From: Pichia kudriavzevii
Lineage: Eukaryota; Ascomycota; Pichiomycetes; Pichiales; Pichiaceae
DNA: 64,000 bases
Assembly (NCBI RefSeq): GCF_003054445.1
Contig: NC_042506.1
Coordinates: forward strand, 2,673,501-2,737,500
Direction: 5' to 3'
Part shown: piece after piece, positions 9,950 to 18,989 of the stretch
How positions within the stretch are numbered: position 1 is the stretch's first letter
How the letters are laid out: each line of letters begins with the position of its first letter
Notes under the pieces: model-generated
Told to the model about the DNA's origin: nothing
What the model saw: the letters and a program-made list of their open reading frames with translations, nothing else
The model's database searches: none
Program-made: the position numbers and the translations under genes

Positions 9950-12680
9950 ATAGTTCTATGAACATATATGGGCATATCGAACAGAACTAGGTTTCATGAT
10001 GGATGAAATATCAAGTTCAGACCTACTCCCTCTAATTTCTATGGAGGGAATCTGTTTTACTGGTCCCGTAAGCTCAGAATGATACATTTCTTTCACCACT
10101 TTATCGTCATTTTTACTGAATTCGGGTAATTCACTATGATTACCCTTGTACTTGACTACATATCCATTGAGTAATTTATTGGTAACATCATCAGTAATAT
10201 ACTTACCAATTCCACCAGTCTTTTCACAAATTAAGCTAATTTGACAATAGTCCCACCGATATCTAAGCCTAGTTTTGAGTTGGAAACTTTTATCGCTATG
10301 TAGGCCCCTTAAAGGTATTCTTCTGAAATCTAAAAGATTTCCACTAATACCAGTTAATACTTGAATATGAGTATAGGTACCGTTCCAAATGTGGGGAAAG
10401 CTAGTAGATTTGTTTATAAGTTTATTCAACAATTCAAGATGCAAAAGATTATTGGGTAAAACTTTAACTATTCTAGCACTTCTTGCTAGTTCTGTCATGC
10501 TGGCTACACTTTTCCGGATTGTTTGGCCAGCCGTCCGGTTTTAGACCTAAACACGATTTTGCTTGTTTTTCGGATAATGCTTTGGCTTTATTAATGGTAA
10601 TTATTCCTTTCATTGTTACTATTTTGACAAATACGAAACTAATACCTTCAAACTGCCTTAATACCAAAGGAGAAGTTTCCCAGCTGTTTATATATAGACA
10701 TCTGCTTAGCTGAAGTGATGATACCAAACTAATCGAATCTTTACTAAATGCAAGCCCTTGATGGCCACCTAAAGTATTCTAGAAATAGTTTTTTAAATTA
10801 TCATCTTCTCTGAAATAAATCCATATTGTATCTTTTTAGAGCCTTGATATACTGGGTATTCCACATCACCTAGCCCGAACTGGAGCAAACCGGAGGCCTT
10901 ATGCCAATAACTGACAATTTTATTATGTATGGATGTAAGCATTGGATGGCTTTTGTTAATTTCCTTGTATGTTTTTTTTTCGTTTCCTTCTAACGTTCAA
11001 GTGCACAAACTTATTTGCCCTTGAAACAACCTCAAGCACCTGCCTCACTAGTTGTTTTGGTGGGGGCGCTAATAAGAAACATTGATGTTCCCAATTTAAT
11101 TTAGCTTTTACTCAGTGCAACTCGGTATTTGGTACACGAATTTTTATTATTCATTACTTCAACAATTCTTTCTTTTTCAGTTTGGGTAGAATGTTTGTCT
11201 AAATACTTATTCAATTGGTCATGCAAAGAAAAGCTAGGTTTTACCTTTGATAATATATTCAGATATGAATCTGGATGTTGAAAGTACCTATGATTCAAAA
11301 ATAATGGTTACAACCACTGAAAGGCAGAATCCAATGTATGTTTTGTTTTTAATGCAGCTCCAGCTGTAACACTTTCATAAATATTGAAATGTAAAGTACT
11401 TTCTGAATGTTATGTTTCTTTGAACAAATGTAAATCCCTATTCTTTTGTGGTTCTTTCCATCTGTCTTTATAGCACAAGCACCCTCTTCTTCAAATTAAG
11501 GCTTTCCTGCTCTGCCCATGATAAGCAATAAAACAAGCTCGTTATAGCCTTTCATAGGATTGTTTTGCTAAACATTTGTGCTCTTCATAATCACAAGACA
11601 TGCAGGTAGATTAACACCAATTACAAGGGTATATGTTGGGCATAATACTCCCATTTCACGAGCAATAAAACAACTTTTGACATATTCTATTTCCTCCAAA
11701 CTTAGCCCTGCATGCTGAGAAACCACTCCTGTTTAAACATTAACAATCTTCATACTTTTATCGCTAGGTGGTGCCTCTACCTGAACGTTATTATTTTTTT
11801 AATCGTAAACCTCCAATATATTTTGCTGTTGTGCTTATACTGCTTCTAGTTGAACAGAAAGTTAGGACCGTTTTGTTCTTGAAATACGTTTTTATGGAAT
11901 TTGTTAACTTCCCCCTTAAGTAGCGGTCCTTTATAAGAGGATCGGAATCTGTTAGGGGTCTATATGCAAAAAGCATCTCCTTTAAAAAAACTGCTCCATA
12001 GGAATTATTGTAAACCATTGTTCTGGTGTTCCTCTTTGGTTGCTTCCTGTTCTGCAAACATTTTGATACGTCATGAATATTTGACACAGTTGCACTTAAT
12101 GAAATAACTCTGAGATTTAAAGATGTGGTAGGCATTTTTGTTATTGCAGCCTCTAAGCACGTACCCCTTGTGCATCCAAAAATAAACTTCGTTTATTAAA
12201 AGCAGGCTAACCAGTTTCACTAATTTTTATTAATCAGACCATCTTCTTGCTTTAAAGCATCCAATTTTTCGCCAGTACAAATAAGTATGTTGGCCATTCT
12301 AAAAATTTTGAGCTCAAGCACAGAAGAAATGCCAGTTAAAAACTCCACTTTAAAAAATAGACCTTGAAATCTGTTTTCCAATCATTACACCTCTCAGCGC
12401 ATAATGCGCTAGTTGGTGCCATGTATTAAACTTTAGCGTTTTGGTGATCCACATCCACGTTGGTTCGGTTAGATTTAAAATTGAAAAGTTGAACGATCAA
12501 TATTTCTAATAGTATCGTCTTATCGCATCTCGTGAGGCTTGAAATAACACGGTTCCGGTTGTTCAATAAATTGAATCAAACGATTTTGACTGCATAACAT
12601 TGAAGTATGGAAATGGAAAAATTAAACGGTATTTCTTTGGCACCATATCCATATGCCCCAAATTAATAGAACCTGAGGCA
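9950..12680 (-). pseudogene. HFM1: Decayed HFM1/MER3-type meiotic DNA helicase
   Basis: Remains of a Ski2-like helicase gene read from high to low coordinates, broken by many stops and frameshifts. Fragments in family order: FPFPYFNVMQSKSFDSIY (12564-12628) matches the segment before Walker A. The next fragment, TTGTVLF..., is an eroded Walker A. Motif II survives as NEVYF near 12180-12195 where DEVHF is expected. MPTTSLNLRVISLSATVSN and KTVLTFCSTRSSISTTAKY (11791-12135) are motifs III and IV. HAGLSLEEIEYVKSCFIA and TLVIGVNLPA (11568-11729) are motif V. MGRAGKP, a stop, then FEEEGACAIKTD (about 11460-11520) are motif VI. Winged-helix (11101-11298) and Sec63-like (9956-10498) remnants follow. 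The intact protein is a crossover-promoting meiotic helicase; this copy cannot make it. The N-terminal limit is uncertain. Confidence 0.88.
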
Positions 12681-13257
12681 GTATTATAAAAAGTATTGGG
12701 TTTTCTAAAACAGCTGAAGGTATTCATTTCATTTGTGCAAGTAGTTATTCTGGACTCCGAGCCATCAGCTTTTGAAAGTTGATGCAGTTAGTCTTTTTTC
12801 CGAAGAGGTAAAAACCGCTACTCGCAATATTTGGCAACGAAAACTTTGTCCTTACATACCTTCTGAGTCTAATACTATACATTCACGTGATTCAGGAAAA
12901 TGGGACACGGTTGCCTTTTAAATGAGAAACATTCACTAATCCAAGGTCAACAGTAACTAAGTGCTAAACAAGAATGCTACTCGAACATGAGCCTCCAGTA
13001 AAAATACATGCCGCGTAAACTCAAAGTGCCACAACAGCTGGTAATTTTTAAATTGAATTTACTGGAATTGCTTATGGATGCTATAAAAGTTTCTTTTTTA
13101 ATTAACCATCGTGAGTAAAGCAAAAGCTAACGGTATATATCATCATAAGCGTAAGTATCCTATTTATTTTGATTTTTTATTTGGAACTAACTTCTATTGC
13201 TGAGTAGCGATATTATACAATTAGGAACTAACATCAAACTGTATATTCAACACCAAA
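12681..13257. other. Intergenic: former HFM1 5' region and promoter of the next gene
   Basis: 577 bp between the diverging pseudogene and the acidic-protein gene. It may hold further decayed N-terminal codons of the helicase. I saw no readable conserved segment or RNA gene. Confidence 0.4.
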
Positions 13258-14544
13258 ATGACAGATACCCATGAATTTGACGAACAACTAGAATACGAAA
13301 GTGATGAGGAAAGCGAAAATTTTCATACAATATATGAAGATAAATTTGTAGACATACATTCAAACGGAGAAACTGAGGAGGCCGATTTGAACAACGAGGA
13401 ATATATAGAAGAAAATCTGAAAGAGTTAATAGAGAGTGATCTGGAGGGCATTGAAGATGAAAAGTTGATCGAAAAGCAATACGGAGAAGAATTCATCTCA
13501 GAAGTAAGTAAATTGGAAACATCCGGCTCTGTTGTTGTGGATATCTCAGAGAATAATATAAGTATTAAAGAGAGTACGGTGGACAATACCTTAAGTCACA
13601 TAAATGTTGAAGATATTGAGGAGAGAAACGAAGTTGAAGAAGGGGATGGCAAAGCGAACGATACGAATTTGGCGGTTGTGGATTCGAAAATCGAAAAACA
13701 TAATGAGGGGACAGCTGAGAAAGAAACATTAATAGCAACAAGTAGCCATTCGTACGATGCTGTCAACAATAATTACTTGGACGAGTTTACTGACTCTGAA
13801 GATGAGGTTGAAATAACTGAAGTCAAAGAAATACGAGATGTTAATGGTAATATCAAGGGTCAATTTGAAGACGATGAACTAATAGAGTACGTTGGCGAAG
13901 AACCTTTTAAGGAGAAAGAGGAAAAAACCGTAGTTAGTTCAACTGATGATACTGGTAACAACAGAGGGTTTAAAGCACTGGAAGAAATCCCGGTTTATTT
14001 TGATTTCTGTGAGCTATGTGGTGGGGGGAAAAACTTGGATGAAGCATGGTTGAAAGATGAAATCAGGGTTGGGTTTGATTTTATGAAATTATTCAAACCT
14101 GCATGCCTTGAAGACGAATTATATTCCGAATTCAACCCAATATTTGATTTTGATGAATGCATTAGCCTAAAGTTTTCCGATGTTTTCCAAAAAATTGCTC
14201 AGTTTTTGAGTTTACAATTAAGAGACGTAAATATTCATTTGACTTTTGGTGACTTGAACAATCTTACATTGGAATCTGATTCTGTGATGTCTAACAATTT
14301 ACGGATAACAGATTTGCTTGAAACTTATAGATGTTTGAAGGATGAATCGCCCAACTCCGATTTGTACAAATTTTTATCAGTTCGGGTTTGGTGTACTAGA
14401 AGTCTTGAGAAGCAACTACAGTTATTGCATACTGCAAAGGACTGTGGTTTCAAACTTGAAAACATCAATGATTTGGGCATCGATAAGAGAAAGTATAGTG
14501 AGCTTGTTGAAGATACTCGAAGCTGTAAACGCCCTAAACTCTAA
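13258..14544 (+). CDS. Uncharacterised acidic protein
   Basis: I do not recognise this 428-residue protein. Residues 1 to about 240 are very rich in Glu, Asp, Asn and Ser and look disordered. The C-terminal ~190 residues are more ordered and hydrophobic, from EEIPVYFDFCELCGG through LDEAWLKDEIRVGFDF, a GDLNNL segment and LYKFLSVRVWCTRSLEKQL. A basic tail (SCKRPKL) could be a nuclear localisation signal. The CELCGG pair of cysteines is not enough to call a zinc finger. The frame is intact over 1.29 kb next to a pseudogene, which supports a real gene. It is convergent with RPL17. Confidence 0.7.
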   Translation: MTDTHEFDEQLEYESDEESENFHTIYEDKFVDIHSNGETEEADLNNEEYIEENLKELIESDLEGIEDEKLIEKQYGEEFISEVSKLETSGSVVVDISENNISIKESTVDNTLSHINVEDIEERNEVEEGDGKANDTNLAVVDSKIEKHNEGTAEKETLIATSSHSYDAVNNNYLDEFTDSEDEVEITEVKEIRDVNGNIKGQFEDDELIEYVGEEPFKEKEEKTVVSSTDDTGNNRGFKALEEIPVYFDFCELCGGGKNLDEAWLKDEIRVGFDFMKLFKPACLEDELYSEFNPIFDFDECISLKFSDVFQKIAQFLSLQLRDVNIHLTFGDLNNLTLESDSVMSNNLRITDLLETYRCLKDESPNSDLYKFLSVRVWCTRSLEKQLQLLHTAKDCGFKLENINDLGIDKRKYSELVEDTRSCKRPKL

Positions 14545-14780
14545 AGTGCTGTGTAGTGAATTAGCACTCTTGTGTAAGAAAATGTGTAGCTTTGAAAAAA
14601 AAAAAAAAGAAAACAGGATATTCAAGTTTCTCCATTCTCACCAGCAGGTTACAATTACCCTTCCAACCTTATTGTATTTTAAATTTGTTTAGGAATTAAA
14701 CAGTTTTATTTTATAGAAGAGAAAAGGGAAAAAACCATACACGAAAATATTTATTAAACTAGATAGGTTGTTTAAAAAAT

Positions 14781-15690
14781 TTAAGCAGCAGTTAATCTCT
14801 TTTGAGAAGAGAGTCTACCTCTTTGTCTTGCATTGTAAGCAACCTTCTTGTTGTCTGCTGCCTTAGCAACGTTTTCTTCTTCTTCAGTGACAATGATTTC
14901 AATGTGGGATGGAGAAGATTGGTATGCATTAATTCTACCGTGAGCTCTGAAAGTTCTTCTTCTCATCTTTGGTGCTTGGTTAACTTGAATGTGAGAGATA
15001 ACTAATTTGGATGCGTCTAAACCCTTTGCCTGTAATGATAATAATAATAGGAGAAAACAGAGTTAGTAAATGTTCCTGGGTTGGTAAAAAAAAGATTTGA
15101 GATTACCTAATTAATACAGCCTTTTGGACTTAATTGGATATTCTGTGGCAGGAAACCAGAGCGTGAAAAAAAGAGTCTAGATTGTGAAAATAGCACAAAT
15201 TGATTTTCATATTTGTAATATCCTTTCATTTATGCACATGCTGTCAACATTATAGTTCCACTGAAAAACAAAATGTCATAATGAGGAAAAAAAGACCATA
15301 GACTGTATAAACTCAAGTAAAGCAGCTAATCTTAACAAATGAACTAGCACGGTGGACAAAATAAAATAAATGTATACATACTTCAGCGTTGGATTGAGCG
15401 TTTTGCAATAAACCTTGGATGAACTTGACGGACTTTTCTGGCCATCTTGCCTTGGTAACACCAAATTCCTTACCTTGACCAGTTCTACCAATGGAACCGT
15501 TGAATCTTCTGAAAGGAATTGCTCTTTCGTGATCAAGAACTTGGTCTAAGTACTTTTGAGCTTTTTCTAATTTCCAGCCGGAAACAGCTTGAGCGGTTTC
15601 TCTGGTGTTCTTGAAAGAGACTCTTAAGTAAGAACCTCTTGCAGAAGCAGACTTTGCTGGGTTTGATGGAACTGCTGCGTATCTAGCCAT
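14781..15690 (-). CDS. RPL17: 60S ribosomal protein uL22 (Rpl17), two exons
   Basis: Joined from 15382-15690 and 14781-15029, giving 185 residues (184 in S. cerevisiae). uL22 lines the peptide exit tunnel of the large subunit. Exon 1 begins [20 protein letters not shown] and ends [10 protein letters not shown]; exon 2 begins [20 protein letters not shown] and ends [13 protein letters not shown]. The 352-bp intron has a GTATGT donor at 15381, an exact TACTAAC branch point at 15062-15068 and a TACAG acceptor at 15030. Two Rap1-like sites lie 265 and 325 bp upstream. The next gene upstream is ATG27, as beside RPL17B in S. cerevisiae. Confidence 0.97.
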
Positions 15691-15954
15691 TGTTGATCTG
15701 TTTAACGAGTTAGAAACTTGTAAGATCCAAGGAATTAATAAGGTAAACTTTTGTTATAATCAAATTTCCAATATTATGCTAACATTGACAAAACCTCATA
15801 GCGTGAAAATTCTCAATTCGCCCCACTGGTAGACACGGAGCGCAAGGGGGGCCAGGGGTTTTCCCAGTGAGCGGATTTGTTTTTTCCCCACTCCAGGAAG
15901 AATCCTGGACTCCCCGTGCACCATTCCGCAGAGACGCGAATGCAAAACATGTGC

Positions 15955-15967
15955 GGTGCGCGGGTAT
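15955..15967 (-). promoter_or_regulatory. Rap1-like site 1 of RPL17
   Basis: GGTGCGCGGGTAT on the + strand. It differs at one base from the 13-mer GGTGCGCGGGTGT found again at 16015 and upstream of RPL26. Read on the coding strand it resembles the yeast Rap1 consensus ACACCCRYACAYM. It lies 265 bp before the RPL17 ATG. Confidence 0.55.
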
Positions 15968-16014
15968 GTATGTGGGCGTTTTAGCTAAAAGTACAGTCAC
16001 TCTATGTGGTGTGC

Positions 16015-16027
16015 GGTGCGCGGGTGT
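16015..16027 (-). promoter_or_regulatory. Rap1-like site 2 of RPL17
   Basis: GGTGCGCGGGTGT on the + strand (ACACCCGCGCACC toward the gene). It matches the Rap1 consensus at 12 of 13 positions and is identical to the site upstream of RPL26. It lies exactly 60 bp from site 1 and 325 bp before the ATG. Confidence 0.62.
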
Positions 16028-16134
16028 GTTGTTCAGACAACAAGTTTTCTTCTTTCTAATTTTAAGGCTCAGCGGATAACTTGCCAAGATTAATAAGAGA
16101 ATCAGAGTTTTTAGCAAAAGTTACTGGGGAAACA

Positions 16135-16179
16135 ATACTATCGGTGTTTCCACCGATCAGAGTTGGGGGCTGATAGTAT
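16135..16179. other. Nested inverted repeats with two alternative pairings
   Basis: The outer arms ATACTATC (16135-16142) and GATAGTAT (16172-16179) pair perfectly. A competing 7-bp stem, ATCGGTG/CACCGAT with a TTTC loop (16140-16157), shares bases with the first outer arm, so only one can form at a time. The function is unknown. Confidence 0.5.
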
Positions 16180-16739
16180 CACTCTATTTTGGTGGAGCTA
16201 AATCCTTAAGGAGGCACTTCTAATCTGACTTTTACAAAAGAATAGATCAAGCATTTGGTATTCTTGGTATGGTGTAGTACAATCAAGTAAAATAAGCAGA
16301 TGTAAAGAAAAATGTAATCTCATCTCATCCAAGCAAGATACAAAATTACAGTGCTACAATATGAATTATTTTTCTGTTTGTCGACACACTCCAACGGTTA
16401 GATTTCCAAGTATTCAATTCAATGTATTACTTGTCAGACAGCCATCCACTCCCATCTTAGAACATCACTTCCGAAGAAGTACACATTCCAAGATAAAGAT
16501 CATCGCTCCTTTATTTGCCTAATGAAAAAAGAAATAAAAAGTGAAATGGGGGTCGTAGAATATCCAGATGACTAGATTGCTGAGAATCGTAGACAAAGCT
16601 GTAATGATAAACTACTGAACAGCCTTTATGGGGCCATCCGTTATTTCTCACTTTAAAGGGGTGGAGGTTCTATCTCATCAACCAAGTTGGTGTTAGTGGC
16701 TCTTGAGAAGAGTCAAAAAGAGACGAATCCTATAGAAAT

Positions 16740-16870
16740 GATCCTATGAAGTACGTCGACACCGAAAGGAAAGAAGAAAAAAGGGACATTATCCGGAACT
16801 ACAGAAGGTGGCGGCAGGCTCCCTTTTATACTTGCAGCTGAGCCGAGCGAATGCCAAATTTTTTTTTTCC
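16740..16870 (+). ncRNA. Candidate structured RNA ending in a Pol III-like T run
   Basis: GGCA (16813-16816) and GGCTC (16817-16821) pair with TGCC (16852-16855) and GAGCC (16840-16844), and T10 follows at 16859-16868. A GC-rich hairpin followed by a T run is typical of a Pol III transcript end. Upstream, CCGAAAGG could form a small GNRA-type hairpin. The 5' end is a guess. I could not match it to a known RNA, and no clear A and B boxes were seen. Confidence 0.22.
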
Positions 16871-17456
16871 CTCATTTCCCCATTTCCTCGTTTGGGGGTT
16901 TCTTTGCTTCTACTTGGTAAAATCAACCTCAGGTGAGGGTTAGTGTTCACAAAGCTACCATGGGAGGAAATCCACTGATGTTACATTCTCTCCTGGATGT
17001 TTAGACGACACAATACTCTAAATGGTTTGGTAGTGTTTGCTGTATAAATGGTAGTTTGGCTAACTCTGCCTCCCCACTACATGGATCTATTTAGACTACT
17101 ATTACTCTCACTCTATAATGGTAGTTGAAACCTTTGCTTACTTAAAGCTGGATCTAGTTCGCCAATTGATCCATTCCCTCTGTCTCTCTTGAATACATCG
17201 TATGTAAAGTAGACATATTCAAAGACAGAGCTTGAGGTATAAATTAGCGGTACTCAGACATTGTAAAAAGAGAACTCTTTCATGAAAGCCTTTGCCTGGT
17301 GCAGCCTCTGAGATTCGAGGTTCATGTTGAATTATTATCAGCAGGCGAACACAGGAAGAGTATCATTAGCTTTGCCCTTCACATTCAACTGTGAAACAGC
17401 CCTAGAGAATTACAGAATATATTCTATCATACCTTCCTTGCCTCCCCCTGTATAAT

Positions 17457-18272
17457 ATGGAAATTGGTTTGTTGTTACTTAAGCTGGTTTTGGTTTCGGG
17501 GCTAGCCAGCGCCTTTGATATTACCCAGCTCCCATTCTCAGAACTGAAATTAGACGACAAGCTCCTCGGCATTAATGAATACAAGAGTCAACTAGATACT
17601 CCTCCCTCCTTCATCTCGAGTAATTGGTTCTTCCTTATGAAAAAGGGCGAAAATGATGCAGCCAAAATTGGTAACGGGTGCCCTGACGATTCAACACTTT
17701 GTGGTATAATAACCGCTTCCAAGGATTCAAAATCGAGTCCTGACTTAACTAAACCTATCCAGTTGTTTAGTCTATCTACAGAGAACGTTGTATATTCTTC
17801 CGATGTGCAAAGTTCCATCATAGCTAATTGGAAGGATGTTCCATATGGCGAAAGAAATATTAATGTTACCCTAAGCTTTGGTTGTTCAGATTCTGAGGAA
17901 AATCAGATTAGCCTTGAATCTAATTCAATTTTCATTGAAGGAGACTTGAGTTTTACTTGGAAAAACAAGGCATTCTGTAGAAAGAATGACAAAGATAACG
18001 GCGGAAGTGGCGATGACAAAGATTCAAAAGAAGATGCAGGTCTGGGTTTTTTTGGCTCAATGATTATTTTTGTTGCCGTCATATTTGCAGCTTACATTAT
18101 TGCGCAGGCCTGGTTTAACACCAGCACAATTGGATCGTCAAGTGACTTTTTCAATGAACTTACAGATTCGTTCTTAGAGAGTGCCGCATCCATACCCCGT
18201 CTTATTGGTGAGGTAATTGGGAAAATCACAGGACGGAACACATCGGTTAGGGGCGGTTATAGTGCTGTATAG
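17457..18272 (+). CDS. ATG27: Autophagy membrane protein Atg27
   Basis: 271-residue type I membrane protein, the same length as S. cerevisiae Atg27. Atg27 helps cycle Atg9 vesicles between Golgi, vacuole and the autophagosome assembly site. A signal peptide (about residues 1-19) precedes a luminal mannose-6-phosphate-receptor-like domain with paired cysteines (GCPDDSTLCG, FGCSDSEEN, KAFCRKN). One transmembrane helix lies near 200-222. The tail ends in YSAV, the tyrosine sorting signal known in Atg27. PFD1 and MNN11 follow, as in S. cerevisiae. Confidence 0.92.
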   Translation: MEIGLLLLKLVLVSGLASAFDITQLPFSELKLDDKLLGINEYKSQLDTPPSFISSNWFFLMKKGENDAAKIGNGCPDDSTLCGIITASKDSKSSPDLTKPIQLFSLSTENVVYSSDVQSSIIANWKDVPYGERNINVTLSFGCSDSEENQISLESNSIFIEGDLSFTWKNKAFCRKNDKDNGGSGDDKDSKEDAGLGFFGSMIIFVAVIFAAYIIAQAWFNTSTIGSSSDFFNELTDSFLESAASIPRLIGEVIGKITGRNTSVRGGYSAV

Positions 18273-18422
18273 GGATTAACTCCATGTTTCAAATACGTAT
18301 TCATCTATATACGTGTTACTACATTCCTTTAATTACAAAACTATACAAAATTATTTCCTTTCTGTTTTTTCTCTGTTTTCAACTAATTCATAGCCATTAG
18401 TTTTGTAATTCTAATAACTGGT

Positions 18423-18764
18423 TCATGCACCTAAAGTTACTTGCTTTAAACTTTCGATGGTATTCTTAATGGATGTTTCAAGGTAATGTTTCTTTTTGTT
18501 CAAAGTGTTCATGGTGTCAATGTTTTCCCTAATTTGATTCTTCATAAGCATCTCGTATTCCTCAAGTGGCGTTTTGACAAACGTACGGCCAACGGCCTGC
18601 CAGACACAATCCTTACCGGTGCTTCTAATATCAGCAACAGATTTCTCCACTACTGTATTACTCCTCGTAACCCTTTCAATGGCTGCTATCGTCCTATGTA
18701 GCTCGGTTTGATGTTGACTGAGTTGTGCTCTCATTTCCCCTATCATTGAATTAACATCAGCCAT
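18423..18764 (-). CDS. PFD1: Prefoldin subunit 1
   Basis: 113-residue beta-type prefoldin subunit (109 in S. cerevisiae). Prefoldin is a hexameric cytosolic co-chaperone that passes nascent actin and tubulin to the CCT chaperonin. Two heptad-rich helices (about residues 5-45 and 75-108) flank the beta-hairpin segment DCVWQAVGRTFVKTP, the hallmark of the subunit. It lies between ATG27 and MNN11, matching S. cerevisiae order. Confidence 0.93.
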   Translation of the reverse strand: MADVNSMIGEMRAQLSQHQTELHRTIAAIERVTRSNTVVEKSVADIRSTGKDCVWQAVGRTFVKTPLEEYEMLMKNQIRENIDTMNTLNKKKHYLETSIKNTIESLKQVTLGA

Positions 18765-18989
18765 GTTGTTTAAGAGCTATTGTTATGTTCTTACCGCTCT
18801 GCCTTGCCCTTATTTAATAACAAATGTTGATTGAGAATAGTTGTCTTGATGAAAAATTCATGTTGATAGCTCTTCAACCGCGAGCATCAAACTTTCTTAA
18901 ACTTAGATACAATCCAAATATAGTGTCTGTTGATGCTTACCTAACATTGCTTAAACCCTTCAATAAATACATTCAAGTCCAGTTTGAGT

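Larger units (their letters stand above)
15691..17456. other. Unusually long divergent gap RPL17-ATG27 (1.77 kb)
   Basis: No credible ORF. The first 350 bp hold the RPL17 promoter with two Rap1-like sites. Beyond that are two hairpin-capable segments: 16135-16179, and 16813-16855 followed by T10. Divergent promoters elsewhere in this window need 200-600 bp, so an unannotated RNA gene is plausible. I compared it by eye with spliceosomal, RNase P, MRP and SRP RNAs and found no match. Confidence 0.5.

Noticed and set aside
15779-16117. Open frame of about 110 codons in the RPL17 promoter
   Set aside because: It overlaps the Rap1-like sites, has no recognisable domain, and its frame matches the GC-rich composition of the promoter.
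17290-17350. tRNA-like B box (AGATTCGAGGTTC)
   Set aside because: No matching A box or cloverleaf could be drawn around it.
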